Assembly: GCF_005116575.1 (NCBI RefSeq) | Contig: NZ_SWCN01000022.1 | Coordinates: 24,468 to 88,467, forward strand | Direction of reading: 5' to 3' | Length of the DNA stretch: 64,000 bases | Origin: Desulforhopalus sp. IMCC35007 | Lineage (GTDB): Bacteria; Desulfobacterota; Desulfobulbia; Desulfobulbales; Desulfocapsaceae | Shown here: positions 9,636 to 18,542 of the stretch, one piece after another | Layout of the letters: each line of letters begins with the position of its first letter | Numbering within the stretch: position 1 is the first letter of the stretch | Program-made: the position numbers and the translations under genes | Notes under the pieces: model-generated | Seen by the model: only the letters and a program-made list of their open reading frames with translations | Databases searched by the model: none | Told to the model about the DNA's origin: nothing

Positions 9636-10115
9636 CTATTTACCTTTTTCGTATGGCTTCATGCACTGTTCCACCGCCCGGATAATGCTTTCATAACCGG
9701 TGCAACGACAGATATGTCCCGCATGTTCTTTACGAATCTGATCGCGGGTTACTTTTTCTCCTCTATGCTTTTCAACAAACTCAGTGGAGGACATCACAAG
9801 GCCAGGCGTACAGAAACCGCATTGGACACTACCATTATCAAGGTAGGCCTGCTGAACCTCTGAGAGTGTGCCACCTTTTGATTCCCCTTCAGAGGTGCGA
9901 ATGTTGCATCCATCAGCCCAGATAGCAAGATAAAGACAGGAGTCTACAGCTATACCATCGAGCAATACTGCACACGCCCCGCATTCACCGACCCCACAAC
10001 CCTCTTTAACGCTGGTAAAACCATTTGTTCTTAACACCTCGGAAAGGGACATGCGGACATCAATCTGCCAGCTCACAGGTTTAGAATTAACTGTACAGGA
10101 AATAGTTCTGATCAT
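9636..10115 (-). CDS. xdhC: Xanthine dehydrogenase iron-sulfur subunit XdhC
   Basis: This 159-residue protein is the same length as E. coli XdhC. It carries both [2Fe-2S] domains of molybdenum hydroxylases: Cys40, Cys45, Cys48 and Cys60 in the plant-ferredoxin part, and Cys99, Cys102, Cys136 and Cys138 (QCGFC, CRC) in the helical part. It passes electrons from the molybdenum centre in XdhA to FAD in XdhB. It is the third gene of a compact xdhA-xdhB-xdhC operon, starting 7 bases after the xdhB stop. It should not be confused with the XdhC/CoxI-type cofactor chaperone at 17.5 kb, which shares the name but not the fold. Confidence 0.95.
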   Translation of the reverse strand: MIRTISCTVNSKPVSWQIDVRMSLSEVLRTNGFTSVKEGCGVGECGACAVLLDGIAVDSCLYLAIWADGCNIRTSEGESKGGTLSEVQQAYLDNGSVQCGFCTPGLVMSSTEFVEKHRGEKVTRDQIRKEHAGHICRCTGYESIIRAVEQCMKPYEKGK

Positions 10116-10122
10116 GATTTAG

Positions 10123-11007
10123 TTACTCCATTTCAGTATTTCTTATATTTCTTTTTATGGCTTCCCGAAGAACACGTTCTGCAAGAGTTTTGATAATCTG
10201 CTCACGAAAATCCTTGGCCGCACGCCAGGAGTCACGGGGCCTGAGGTCACCTAACACAGAATTCTTCACTATATCAATCAACTCTTCATCCGCTTGCATA
10301 CCAATTGTTTTTTCTTCAGTCCGCCAGCACCTGAGCGGAGTGGGACCGGCCACAACAAATCCCAGGCGCAAACCCGCTATCTTGCCGTCTACAACCTTAC
10401 AGGCAGCCCCACAGCCGATGGTGGCAATGTCCATAGCACCGCGCATGGCGTATTTATAATAATGAGCTGACCAACCCCTGTAATCATCTGCGGCAACGCG
10501 AAGACAGGTCATAATTTCGCCAGCCTTGCGATCAACCTGGCCCGGCCCCTGGTAAAAATCGTACAGCGGCAACCGTCGAATTCCATCAGGCCCTTTGAGT
10601 TCAACCGTGGCATTGAGCACCAGCAGTGGGGAGGCTGAATCTCCACTAGGAGCGCCATTACAGATATTGCCACCTACGGTAGCAACGTTTCGCACCTGTG
10701 GGCCGCCGATAGAAGAACCACCCTCATTGAGAACCGGTATATTCTCGCATACTACCGGGCTATGGGCCAGTCCGGTAAAGGTCATCCCGGAACCAATGAC
10801 AATAGTCCCATCGCTCTCCATGGTCACTTTTTTCAATTCGGCCACATCATGGATATCCACCAGATGTCTGTAATTTTTATTGTGACCATGCAAACGTACC
10901 AGAACATCGGTACCGCCGGCCAGGGGGATTGCTTCAGGATTCTGAGATAGCAGCGCAATAGCTTCATCGACGCTTTTTGCTTTATGATAGCTGTTAAAAT
11001 CAAACAT
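10123..11007 (-). CDS. xdhB: Xanthine dehydrogenase FAD-binding subunit XdhB
   Basis: The protein has about 294 residues, close to E. coli XdhB. FAD contacts are visible as PLAGGTDVLVRL near residue 32 and as GGPQVRNVATVGGN near residue 105, followed by APSGDSASPLL. The C-terminal CO-dehydrogenase flavoprotein domain covers the last 110 residues. It completes the electron path to NAD+ or another acceptor. I chose the ATG at 11007 because AAAGG lies 8 bases upstream; an in-frame GTG at 11016 is the alternative. It sits between xdhA and xdhC. The XdhD-like protein lacks an FAD domain and could also use this subunit. Confidence 0.95.
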   Translation of the reverse strand: MFDFNSYHKAKSVDEAIALLSQNPEAIPLAGGTDVLVRLHGHNKNYRHLVDIHDVAELKKVTMESDGTIVIGSGMTFTGLAHSPVVCENIPVLNEGGSSIGGPQVRNVATVGGNICNGAPSGDSASPLLVLNATVELKGPDGIRRLPLYDFYQGPGQVDRKAGEIMTCLRVAADDYRGWSAHYYKYAMRGAMDIATIGCGAACKVVDGKIAGLRLGFVVAGPTPLRCWRTEEKTIGMQADEELIDIVKNSVLGDLRPRDSWRAAKDFREQIIKTLAERVLREAIKRNIRNTEME

Positions 11008-11070
11008 TGTATTCACCTTTATATACGGGACAAATATTTTCGATGATAAAGCGTAACACCTGCCTTTGAG

Positions 11071-13359
11071 CTATATCAATCCAGCATTTTTGAAATATTT
11101 GAAAATTGTTTTCGGACTCATGGGCAACTCATTTATAGCGACGCCTGTGGCATCCAGAATCGCATTTCGAATAGCGGGGGCTGGTGAAATTATAGGTGGT
11201 TCCCCCAGTGACTTACTGCCATAGGGATGAGTCGGTTCATTGGGTTCAACAAAGGCTGCACCGAGATCGGGAATATCCATGATGGTTGGAACCTTGTAGT
11301 CGAGCAGGTTGTTGTTGTAGATTTTTCCGGAATCGGGATCAACCATCAGTTCTTCAAAAAGAGCCGCACCAATCCCCATGGCCATACCGCCGTGTACCTG
11401 GCCTTCTGCCATCAGTGGATTGATGATGATCCCGCTGTCGTGGATGTTATATATTTCGTTGATCTTGACTCTGCATAGTGGAATGTCAACGGACAGGTCA
11501 ACAAAGGTACAGCCAAAGACATGCGGGTTATTGCGGGCCTTATAGGTGGCTTCTGCGGTTATCTGACCGCCGCGCTCTTTATTGTAGTAGGCGTCGATTG
11601 CCACATCTTGAACACTCATAACCACTATTTCCGGGCTCTCGGAAATAACTATGTTATCCCCTGATATGGTTATAAGCGTAGCCTCCAGACCGCTTATGAT
11701 ACTTGCATGGTGGAGAATTTTTGCTTTCAACTGTTCGGCAGTGCGCATTACAGCCTGGCCTGTCACATAGGTCTGACGGGAAGCGTAGGAACCGGTGTCA
11801 AAAGGAGTGACATCTGTGTCCTGACAAGAAACAACGTGTATCTTGCTAAAAGAAAAGCCAAGACTTTCTGCGGCCATCTGGGCAAAGGCGGTGTCTGATC
11901 CCTGGCCGATTTCCGTTGCTCCAACCTGCAGATGAGCAGAACCGTCCTGATTGAGAATCAGACGGGCACTTGCCGGTTCTACACAGACAGGATAGGTACC
12001 GGAGCCATAGCTGAAAATGGCCACCCCAAGCCCGTTTCTCACCTCACCGGTCTGTTCTTTGGGCCATAGAGCACGTTTTTTATCCCAACCAATCAGGTCC
12101 TTGCCCTTCTTGATGCTGTCAAGAAGACCACAGGTCATAATAGGCTTTTTCGTGATCTGACTTTTATCGCCGGCCCTTGCACCGTTTCTCAGACGGAACT
12201 CAGCCGAATCCATGCCAAGAGTCCTTGCCGCCTCTTCCATTGCGCACTCGATGGCAAAGGTCATCTGAGGGGAACCGTAGGCTCGCATGGCGCCTGCGGC
12301 AGGGATATTGCTGTAAATTGTCTTGGCTGTACAGCTATAGACGGCTCTGGGATACATGTAGTGCGTTTTTGCAGCCCCGGCCGAGACGATGGAATGGCCG
12401 TGGGAGGCGTAGGCGCCGGTATTGGAAAGTGCATCAAAGTGTATCAGTTTGACTGTACCTTCCTGATCCAGACCAATTTGCACCTTGACGTCAAAGGGAT
12501 GTCTAACCCTGGTACCAACCATGCCCTCCTCGCGGTCCAGTTTAAGTCGTACCGGAATACCGTCGAGTTTTTTCGTCAAAAAAGCTACCATCGGCTCCAG
12601 AATCACATCCTGTTTATTGCCAAACCCACCACCAATGGTGGGTTTTATTACTCGAATGAGGCCAGTATCGATTTCAAGGGCCTCAGCCACGATACGTCTT
12701 GCGATGTGGGGAATCTGAGTGGAAGAGACAATAACGATTCGTTCTAAATCGTCCATATAGGCATAGGCGGTATGGTTTTCCAGATGACAATGCTGCACTA
12801 TCTGTGTTTTATACTGCCCTTCAAGCAGCTGATCACACTCTTTTCTTACAGCATCCAGATCTCCACCGGCCACAAAAGAGTGGGCCTTTACAACGTTACC
12901 TGTACCTTTGTGAATTTCTACGGCATCTTTTGCCAGCGCATCTTTCGCCTCAACCAAGGGCTGATAGGGTTCGTATTCGACATCAATAAGCGAGAGTGCC
13001 TTTGTTGCGATAAGGTCACTTACCGCAACCACGATAGCGATTTCATCACCCATATACCGTACATGGTCGGTGAGCAGATACCGGTCGGTGATATCCATAT
13101 GATGTGGATCAAGAGAATACGGATGACCCGCTGTGGCATAGATCCTTTTTGGAACATCTTCAAAGGTAAAAACACCATCAACACCCGGTAGAGCCTTGGC
13201 CTGGCTGGTATCTATGGAACTAACCCGCCCATGGGCAATGGTTGAACGTAAATATTTGGCCACCCGCATCCCCGGCATGGTGAAATCATCTGTATACCGA
13301 GCTTTGCCTGTTACCTTGGCAACCCCGTCTACCCTTTGAACTGATGTGCCTACAACCAT
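11071..13359 (-). CDS. xdhA: Xanthine dehydrogenase molybdenum-binding subunit XdhA
   Basis: This 762-residue protein matches E. coli XdhA (about 750). It starts with VVGTSVQRVDGVAKVTGKARY, typical of the a/b-hammerhead domain. The molybdopterin region has IGGGFGNKQD near 245, GAMRAYGSPQ near 358 and a C-terminal PYGSKSLGEPP with the active-site Glu. It oxidises hypoxanthine or xanthine at the molybdenum centre. GGAGG lies 7 bases before the ATG. It leads the xdhABC operon, directly after the gene for a putative regulator. Whether it also carries labile selenium cannot be read from the sequence. Confidence 0.95.
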   Translation of the reverse strand: MVVGTSVQRVDGVAKVTGKARYTDDFTMPGMRVAKYLRSTIAHGRVSSIDTSQAKALPGVDGVFTFEDVPKRIYATAGHPYSLDPHHMDITDRYLLTDHVRYMGDEIAIVVAVSDLIATKALSLIDVEYEPYQPLVEAKDALAKDAVEIHKGTGNVVKAHSFVAGGDLDAVRKECDQLLEGQYKTQIVQHCHLENHTAYAYMDDLERIVIVSSTQIPHIARRIVAEALEIDTGLIRVIKPTIGGGFGNKQDVILEPMVAFLTKKLDGIPVRLKLDREEGMVGTRVRHPFDVKVQIGLDQEGTVKLIHFDALSNTGAYASHGHSIVSAGAAKTHYMYPRAVYSCTAKTIYSNIPAAGAMRAYGSPQMTFAIECAMEEAARTLGMDSAEFRLRNGARAGDKSQITKKPIMTCGLLDSIKKGKDLIGWDKKRALWPKEQTGEVRNGLGVAIFSYGSGTYPVCVEPASARLILNQDGSAHLQVGATEIGQGSDTAFAQMAAESLGFSFSKIHVVSCQDTDVTPFDTGSYASRQTYVTGQAVMRTAEQLKAKILHHASIISGLEATLITISGDNIVISESPEIVVMSVQDVAIDAYYNKERGGQITAEATYKARNNPHVFGCTFVDLSVDIPLCRVKINEIYNIHDSGIIINPLMAEGQVHGGMAMGIGAALFEELMVDPDSGKIYNNNLLDYKVPTIMDIPDLGAAFVEPNEPTHPYGSKSLGEPPIISPAPAIRNAILDATGVAINELPMSPKTIFKYFKNAGLI

Positions 13360-13464
13360 TGCTCTTCCTCCAAAAATAAAATGGATTGGTGCCCTACTCT
13401 TAAATTCCTGCCACTACAGACAGGATTTGGGTAACTCTACATACTTAGTTTTTTCCACAGCATC

Positions 13465-14109
13465 TTAAGCGCGAATCTGTTTAAGGTAATTGTAAACGGT
13501 GTATCTTGAAGCCCCTAAAACTCTTGCCATATAGTCGACGGAACCTTTGATCATAAAGACACCGTCCTTATCCAGCTTCTCCAGAATTGCTATTTTATCT
13601 GCTTTGTCCATCATCGCTGGTATCTTACCGAATTCAGCAACGGCAAAATCAATCGCCGACTCCATGCTCTCGGCAAAGGTGCTCTGATCGCCATTTGTTT
13701 TTTTACGGCCACCGCCATTGGAGCCTTTCGTTGGGGTAAAGGTGAAATCGCTAAAGGCATTAGCGAGAAAGGCAAAGTCGGTGACGTTGAAGTTTATGCA
13801 GAAGCATCCTATGAGCTTTCCCTCATCGTCTCGCACCATGTGAGTGGAACATTTGAGAATCTTCCCGTCTTCGGTGGTGCTTTTGTAACCAAATTTATCC
13901 GGAGCATCATCACCGAACTCTTTAATGAGTCTATAGAGCATATCAGGAACAGAAGAATTGAGAGAACGGTTGGTTACATCCCCCTCTACGTGAACTAATG
14001 TTCTCTTTAGATCTTTGAAATCATGAATGGCAACTTCACATCTCTCCCCAAATACGGAGGTGATCCCTTTGGCAACATTTTTTAGAAAATCAAGTTTATT
14101 TTTATCCAT
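13465..14109 (-). CDS. YheO/DauR-like PAS and helix-turn-helix transcriptional regulator
   Basis: This 214-residue protein has an N-terminal YheO-like PAS domain (residues 5-115, with CEVAIHDF and a CSTHMVRDDEGKLIG stretch) and a C-terminal helix-turn-helix ending in VARVLGASRYTVYNYL-type residues (GASRYTVYNYLKQIR). This is the layout of YheO/DauR-type regulators, which often control amino-acid or amine catabolism. Its place between a purine permease and xdhA suggests that it senses a purine or a breakdown product and controls the cluster; this is inference. I chose the ATG at 14109 (AGGG six bases upstream). An ATG at 14124 and TTG codons before it are alternatives. Confidence 0.82.
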   Translation of the reverse strand: MDKNKLDFLKNVAKGITSVFGERCEVAIHDFKDLKRTLVHVEGDVTNRSLNSSVPDMLYRLIKEFGDDAPDKFGYKSTTEDGKILKCSTHMVRDDEGKLIGCFCINFNVTDFAFLANAFSDFTFTPTKGSNGGGRKKTNGDQSTFAESMESAIDFAVAEFGKIPAMMDKADKIAILEKLDKDGVFMIKGSVDYMARVLGASRYTVYNYLKQIRA

Positions 14110-14193
14110 ATCTTTCCCTATCATCAACAAAAATGCGTGTCAACCAATTTATTGTATAGGTAATTTAAGGGGCTTACCTCCTACTCTCTGCAA

Positions 14194-15774
14194 TCAATCT
14201 ATAATTTCTACTTCAATTGCTTCCGGGTCATCATGGTTGGTTATCTGTTCAACCTTTGTAGACACGGAATACACCAGCACCCCCAGACCGACAAACAGGT
14301 AACCGCCTACGATACCGTTGAAAGAAGGCATATGAAGGCTTGCTGAATGTATTATACCAAGACTTGTCATGGCAGCAGCCGTCAGCATGAAGCCACTTGC
14401 TCGTTTAAATTTTGCGTCGATGAGAAGGGCAAGAAATGCGCCCCATATCAGCCCGGTAATAATTGCTCCCTGACTGAGAATTTGATGACCAATCACATGG
14501 GCACCCTGTTGATTGAGAGCCGCCACGATTTTAGGATCTGTCAATGCAGGGATATTTTCAACACCAATGCTGCCAAGAGCATTCAACATACTACCCCATT
14601 TAGTCACCAGAAACGAAGAAACATGTGGCATCATGGCAATAGCTATTGCCATACCGTGTCGACTGGGACAAGTTCTTGCTGTTTCGCTAATAATGATAAC
14701 TGATACATATACGAGGATAGGCGCGGTCGCGGCCAATGGTACGAGATTACTGAGAAAGGCGAGAAACCCGAAAGTTGCTGCAAGAAAGAATACCACTCCT
14801 ACAGCCAGAACATAACCGCATCTGGCATTTATGCGTTTATACCCCGGATGACCAATATAAACCGTTGTCGGGAAAGGAGAACCACAAACAGCGCCAAGCA
14901 TGGTTCCTAGACCGTCAGTTATCATGGCAATAGAGACCGGATATTTATCTCCCACCGCTTCTGCCGATTCAACATTATTCATTGTTTCAATAAAATTGTA
15001 TATCTGAACAGGCACCAGGACCAGAAACAGCTCAGGGTGGGCAATGAGGTGTTGGATTCCGACAATCATATCACCAATATAAGGCACAGGTGGGTAAAAT
15101 CCGACACCTTCAAAGTTGATTGAGGATTTGCCGAGAAAAAGAGCAATGATCGTACCTGCGATGAGTGCTAAAAGTCCGGCAGGAAGATTGAACGGTAGTT
15201 TGAAACGACCGACTAAGCCCCACATAACGATGGTAAGCGATACAAAACCGATGACCGGTTCTTCAAATACCATTGTAAGGGGAACGACACCGATATAAAC
15301 CAGAGCAATACCGCAGAGGGTTCCGAGCATTCCGGCGCGGGGTGTCACTTTTTTAAGATATGGACCGATAATCGCACCCAAACCGGCTACAATTCCACCC
15401 ATAAAGCCTGCACCTATACCAATTTGCCAGGCAAGTTCAGCATCATTTGTGGACCAGTAGATGGGGCCAATAACTCCAAAGAGATAGACAAACATAACCG
15501 GAGTACTGATCCCGTAAGGCAGGGCCGTGACATTACTGCGCTGTTCCCTCTTGGCCAGACGCTGAGCGAGGTAGGTGTAAACGCATACTCCAAGCAGGAT
15601 GGCAACGGCTGCGCCGGGGACGATTCGTCCAAAGACAATTTCATCCGGCATATTAAAAACAAATTTACAGATACCACTGAGGACAATCAGGTTCGTCAGG
15701 TTGTCAGTAAACAACGCCCAAAAAGCACTCAGGTCGTTACGCGAAAATAATGGATAATGAAACACCTTGTTCAT
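14194..15774 (-). CDS. NCS2/AzgA-like purine permease (putative)
   Basis: The 526-residue membrane protein has about 12-13 hydrophobic segments. It has the NCS2-like features ALPYGISTPV near 83, a long TM-rich core, and FIETMNNVESAEAVGDKYP near 265 followed by GSPFPTTVYIGHPGYKR near 300. The second group matches the substrate-binding helices of nucleobase permeases. It resembles uncharacterised xanthine/uracil permease relatives more than XanQ or UacT, so the base carried is unknown. GGAGGAG precedes the ATG by a few bases. Between guaD and the regulator, its likely role is import of guanine, hypoxanthine, xanthine or urate. Confidence 0.8.
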   Translation of the reverse strand: MNKVFHYPLFSRNDLSAFWALFTDNLTNLIVLSGICKFVFNMPDEIVFGRIVPGAAVAILLGVCVYTYLAQRLAKREQRSNVTALPYGISTPVMFVYLFGVIGPIYWSTNDAELAWQIGIGAGFMGGIVAGLGAIIGPYLKKVTPRAGMLGTLCGIALVYIGVVPLTMVFEEPVIGFVSLTIVMWGLVGRFKLPFNLPAGLLALIAGTIIALFLGKSSINFEGVGFYPPVPYIGDMIVGIQHLIAHPELFLVLVPVQIYNFIETMNNVESAEAVGDKYPVSIAMITDGLGTMLGAVCGSPFPTTVYIGHPGYKRINARCGYVLAVGVVFFLAATFGFLAFLSNLVPLAATAPILVYVSVIIISETARTCPSRHGMAIAIAMMPHVSSFLVTKWGSMLNALGSIGVENIPALTDPKIVAALNQQGAHVIGHQILSQGAIITGLIWGAFLALLIDAKFKRASGFMLTAAAMTSLGIIHSASLHMPSFNGIVGGYLFVGLGVLVYSVSTKVEQITNHDDPEAIEVEIID

Positions 15775-15858
15775 ACGCTCCTCCTTTTCTGCGCTTCAGG
15801 ACTCTTCTGATTAGTCCTGCCGGCATCTCGTTTATGGTACCTGTCAGAGCCGGTGACA

Positions 15859-15884
15859 TTTTTAAACGATAAAATCGTTAAAAA
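15859..15884. repeat. AT-rich hairpin between guaD and the permease gene
   Basis: TTTTTAAACGAT (15859-15870) pairs with ATCGTTAAAAA (15874-15884) with one bulged base. It lies 23 bases after the guaD stop on the minus strand. It may be a weak terminator or mRNA processing site. Confidence 0.35.
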
Positions 15885-15906
15885 GAACCGAACCCATTAT
15901 TTGTCT

Positions 15907-17217
15907 TTATTTTCTCCTGTAGACTTCTTCTCCCATGATGTGAACATGTTTAACAACCCGGTCATCACCCAGCATTTGCAAGGCAAACAGCTTTTCAGTC
16001 AGGTTCTTGCTCCGCCAAAGCCGTCTGGCAATGAGTGGGGTTGCTTCGCAGTCAAGAACGACAAAATCCGCCTCTTTGCCGGGAAGAAAGTTACCGATCA
16101 GCTCGTCAAGATCTAAGGTGTGTGCTCCGCCCAGGGTGGCGAGATACAGTGATTTGAATGGTGAAAGGCGATGGTTGCGAAGTTGTTGTGTCTTGTAGAG
16201 GTCACTAATGGTTTGCAGCAATGAAAAACTGGTGCCAGCACCAACATCGGTTGCCAGACCCACCTTTACTTTTTGATTTTCAGCGTTCGCCAGATTAAAC
16301 AGGCCACTGCCCAGAAAGAGGTTCGAAGTGGGACAGAATGCTATACCGGCACCACTTTCATGCATCAACCTGAACTCATCGTCACTTAGATGCAGGCAAT
16401 GCGCAAACACACTCCGTTTTGTAAGGAGTCCATGATGCGCATATACATCCAGATAACCGGAACGATCCGGAAACAAATCTTTAACCCACTCGACTTCACT
16501 GATATTTTCAGCCAGATGGGTGTGCAGATAGAGATCCGGATATTCCATCAGCAGCTTTCCGGCCAGAGCCAGTTGCTCATCACTGCTGGTAGGTGCAAAC
16601 CTGGGAGTAATGGCATAGCGTAAACGATCAACGCCATGCCAGCGTTCTGCCAGCTCTTTACTGTCAAGGTAGCCGCTTTCCGGGGTATCAGTGAGATAGG
16701 CGGGGGCGTTGCGGTCCATAAGTACCTTACCGCAGATCATTCTCAAGCGGCGCTTCTGCGCTGCTGTAAAGAAAGCGTCTACTGATTGTTTATGGACTGT
16801 GCCAAACACCAGTGCGCTGGTGGTGCCGTTGCGCATGAGTTCGTCAAAAAAGAACTCGGCGACATCACTGGCCTTACCGGGATCACCAAACTCACGTTCG
16901 GTCGGAAACGTATAGGTCTCAAGCCACTCCAGCAGTTGTTCGCCGTATGAGGCAATCATCTCCGTTTGAGGATAGTGCAGATGACAGTCAATAAATCCAG
17001 GAACAATCAGGCTCTTCGTGTAATGAGTAATGGATACACCAGCTGGTAGCTTAGGCAATAACTCCAGAGCGGGGCCGATAGCCTCCACCAGGCCGGATTT
17101 GACAATCATCAGGCCATCTTGGAAATACTCATAACTGTTATCGTCTCCAACGTCAGCAGGGTCTGCCAAACAATGGAGGAGTTCACCTCGAAAAATCTGC
17201 AGTTTATCGATATTCAC
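15907..17217 (-). CDS. guaD: Guanine deaminase
   Basis: This zinc amidohydrolase of about 436 residues has the guanine deaminase signature: PGFIDCHLHYPQTEMI near 73, LLEWLETYTFPTE near 95, then HTHLAENISEVEWV near 235, AHCLHLSD near 272 and ATDVGAGTSFS near 320. It converts guanine to xanthine and NH3, feeding xanthine dehydrogenase. I chose GTG at 17217 because CAGGAG stands 9 bases upstream. The longer frame from TTG at 17241 has no ribosome site. It is the first gene of the minus-strand block and is divergent from the XdhC/CoxI-type chaperone gene. Confidence 0.94.
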   Translation of the reverse strand: MNIDKLQIFRGELLHCLADPADVGDDNSYEYFQDGLMIVKSGLVEAIGPALELLPKLPAGVSITHYTKSLIVPGFIDCHLHYPQTEMIASYGEQLLEWLETYTFPTEREFGDPGKASDVAEFFFDELMRNGTTSALVFGTVHKQSVDAFFTAAQKRRLRMICGKVLMDRNAPAYLTDTPESGYLDSKELAERWHGVDRLRYAITPRFAPTSSDEQLALAGKLLMEYPDLYLHTHLAENISEVEWVKDLFPDRSGYLDVYAHHGLLTKRSVFAHCLHLSDDEFRLMHESGAGIAFCPTSNLFLGSGLFNLANAENQKVKVGLATDVGAGTSFSLLQTISDLYKTQQLRNHRLSPFKSLYLATLGGAHTLDLDELIGNFLPGKEADFVVLDCEATPLIARRLWRSKNLTEKLFALQMLGDDRVVKHVHIMGEEVYRRK

Positions 17218-17241
17218 GATATCATGCTCCTGGTTTTTCAA

Positions 17242-17483
17242 TCAGTTTTCCATCTCTATCTATATAATTTGTCGTCAATCTAACCCAACGAACTGACTGT
17301 GTCTACAATTATTTTAAACGCAAACAATAAATTTGTTGAAGTAATTAAATATAATTGCTAGACCTGTTGTGAGTCAGTTCCTGGCTAGCAAATACTCAAA
17401 AGAGTCCTGGCTTTTTTCCTTTTCACCGGGAAGTAGGTGTAAAGAGATACAAAAACAGATAAAACTCAGCGAGGATTTTACCC
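17242..17483. promoter_or_regulatory. Divergent promoter region with two nested inverted repeats
   Basis: This 242-base AT-rich gap separates guaD (minus) from the cofactor chaperone gene (plus), so both promoters must lie here. GAACTGACT at 17290-17298 is repeated inverted as AGTCAGTTC at 17372-17380, and TTGCTAG (17355-17361) is inverted at 17385-17391 (CTAGCAA). A regulator binding both outer sites could control both directions. The binding protein is unknown; the YheO-like regulator encoded nearby is one candidate. Confidence 0.5.
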
Positions 17484-18542
17484 ATGACCACAATCTATCA
17501 TACAGTTGAAAAACGGCTCAAGATCGGTGAGTCGGTTGTTCTGGCCACAGTAATCGAAACCCGGGGGTCAACTCCGCGTAAAGCTGGTGCCAAGATGGCC
17601 ATCTTTGCCGATGGCACCAATACAGGTACCATCGGGGGAGGAAGTGCCGAAGCTTCAGTAGTAAAACTTGCAGGTGAAATGTTGCCTCATGGCGTAGCTG
17701 TACTAACACACTGTAATCTCGATGATCAGGAGGCTGCTGATTTGGGCATGATCTGTGGAGGCGAACAACGTGTTCTCCTGGTAGTTGTCCCTGGCAATGA
17801 AGAAAACCACCAATTGTTCCAGGCCCTTGCAGGTATTGATGGTACTGGTAAAAAGATGCATCTTGTCACCATGTTAAGAGGTGCTGGGGCCGATTTTTCT
17901 CATGTATATCTCAGGTTATTTGATAAGGACTGGACAGCAGTTGGTTTAGAAGCCAAACCAGTGACGACAACTGTTCTTCAAAGACTTACAGCAGCACCAC
18001 AACCCTGTGCTCTGGAAACTATAGAAGACTGCACTTACCTGGTTGAAACTTTTGACTCTCAATGCACGATGTATATCTTTGGGGCAGGACATGTCGCCCG
18101 GCCAACCGTTGCTATTGCAACAATAGTTGGTTTTCAAGCGGTAGTTTTGGATGACCGTTCCGAGTTTGCAAATAGCTTATCTTTTCCCCAAGCTAAACAA
18201 ATTTTCACTCTACCGGGATTTGACGATCCTTTTTCGGGTCTTACGATTGACGAGAATTCTTACATCGTTATCGTAACTCGGGGGCATACTCATGATCAGT
18301 CAGTACTTGCAGAAGCTCTGAAAACTTCTGCAGCATATATCGGTATGATAGGCAGTCTCCGTAAAATACGCAGTTGTTTTGAATCCTTAAAAGGTCAAGG
18401 GGTGGATGAGAAAGACTTGGCACGAGTTCATGCTCCCATAGGCCTCAATATAGGTTCAGAAACCCCTGAGGAGATTGGTTGCAGTATTGTTGCTGAGCTG
18501 ATTCAGGTTCGTGCGCAATTAAGAAAAAGGGGCAAAAAATGA
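17484..18542 (+). CDS. XdhC/CoxI family molybdenum cofactor maturation protein
   Basis: The protein has 352 residues. The N-terminal XdhC/CoxI domain (1-85) contains TRGSTPRKAGAKMAI and GTIGGGSAEASV, followed by a DLGMICGGEQ segment. The C-terminal Rossmann domain (about 195-345) starts with MYIFGAGHVARP and has VVLDDRSEFAN. Such proteins bind molybdenum cofactor and help insert or sulfurylate it in xanthine dehydrogenases; in selenium-dependent clusters relatives (YqeB-like) are linked to selenium insertion. GAGG lies about 10 bases before the ATG. It overlaps the next gene by four bases (ATGA), so the two are translated together. Its clients are probably XdhA and the XdhD-like enzyme. Confidence 0.88.
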   Translation: MTTIYHTVEKRLKIGESVVLATVIETRGSTPRKAGAKMAIFADGTNTGTIGGGSAEASVVKLAGEMLPHGVAVLTHCNLDDQEAADLGMICGGEQRVLLVVVPGNEENHQLFQALAGIDGTGKKMHLVTMLRGAGADFSHVYLRLFDKDWTAVGLEAKPVTTTVLQRLTAAPQPCALETIEDCTYLVETFDSQCTMYIFGAGHVARPTVAIATIVGFQAVVLDDRSEFANSLSFPQAKQIFTLPGFDDPFSGLTIDENSYIVIVTRGHTHDQSVLAEALKTSAAYIGMIGSLRKIRSCFESLKGQGVDEKDLARVHAPIGLNIGSETPEEIGCSIVAELIQVRAQLRKRGKK

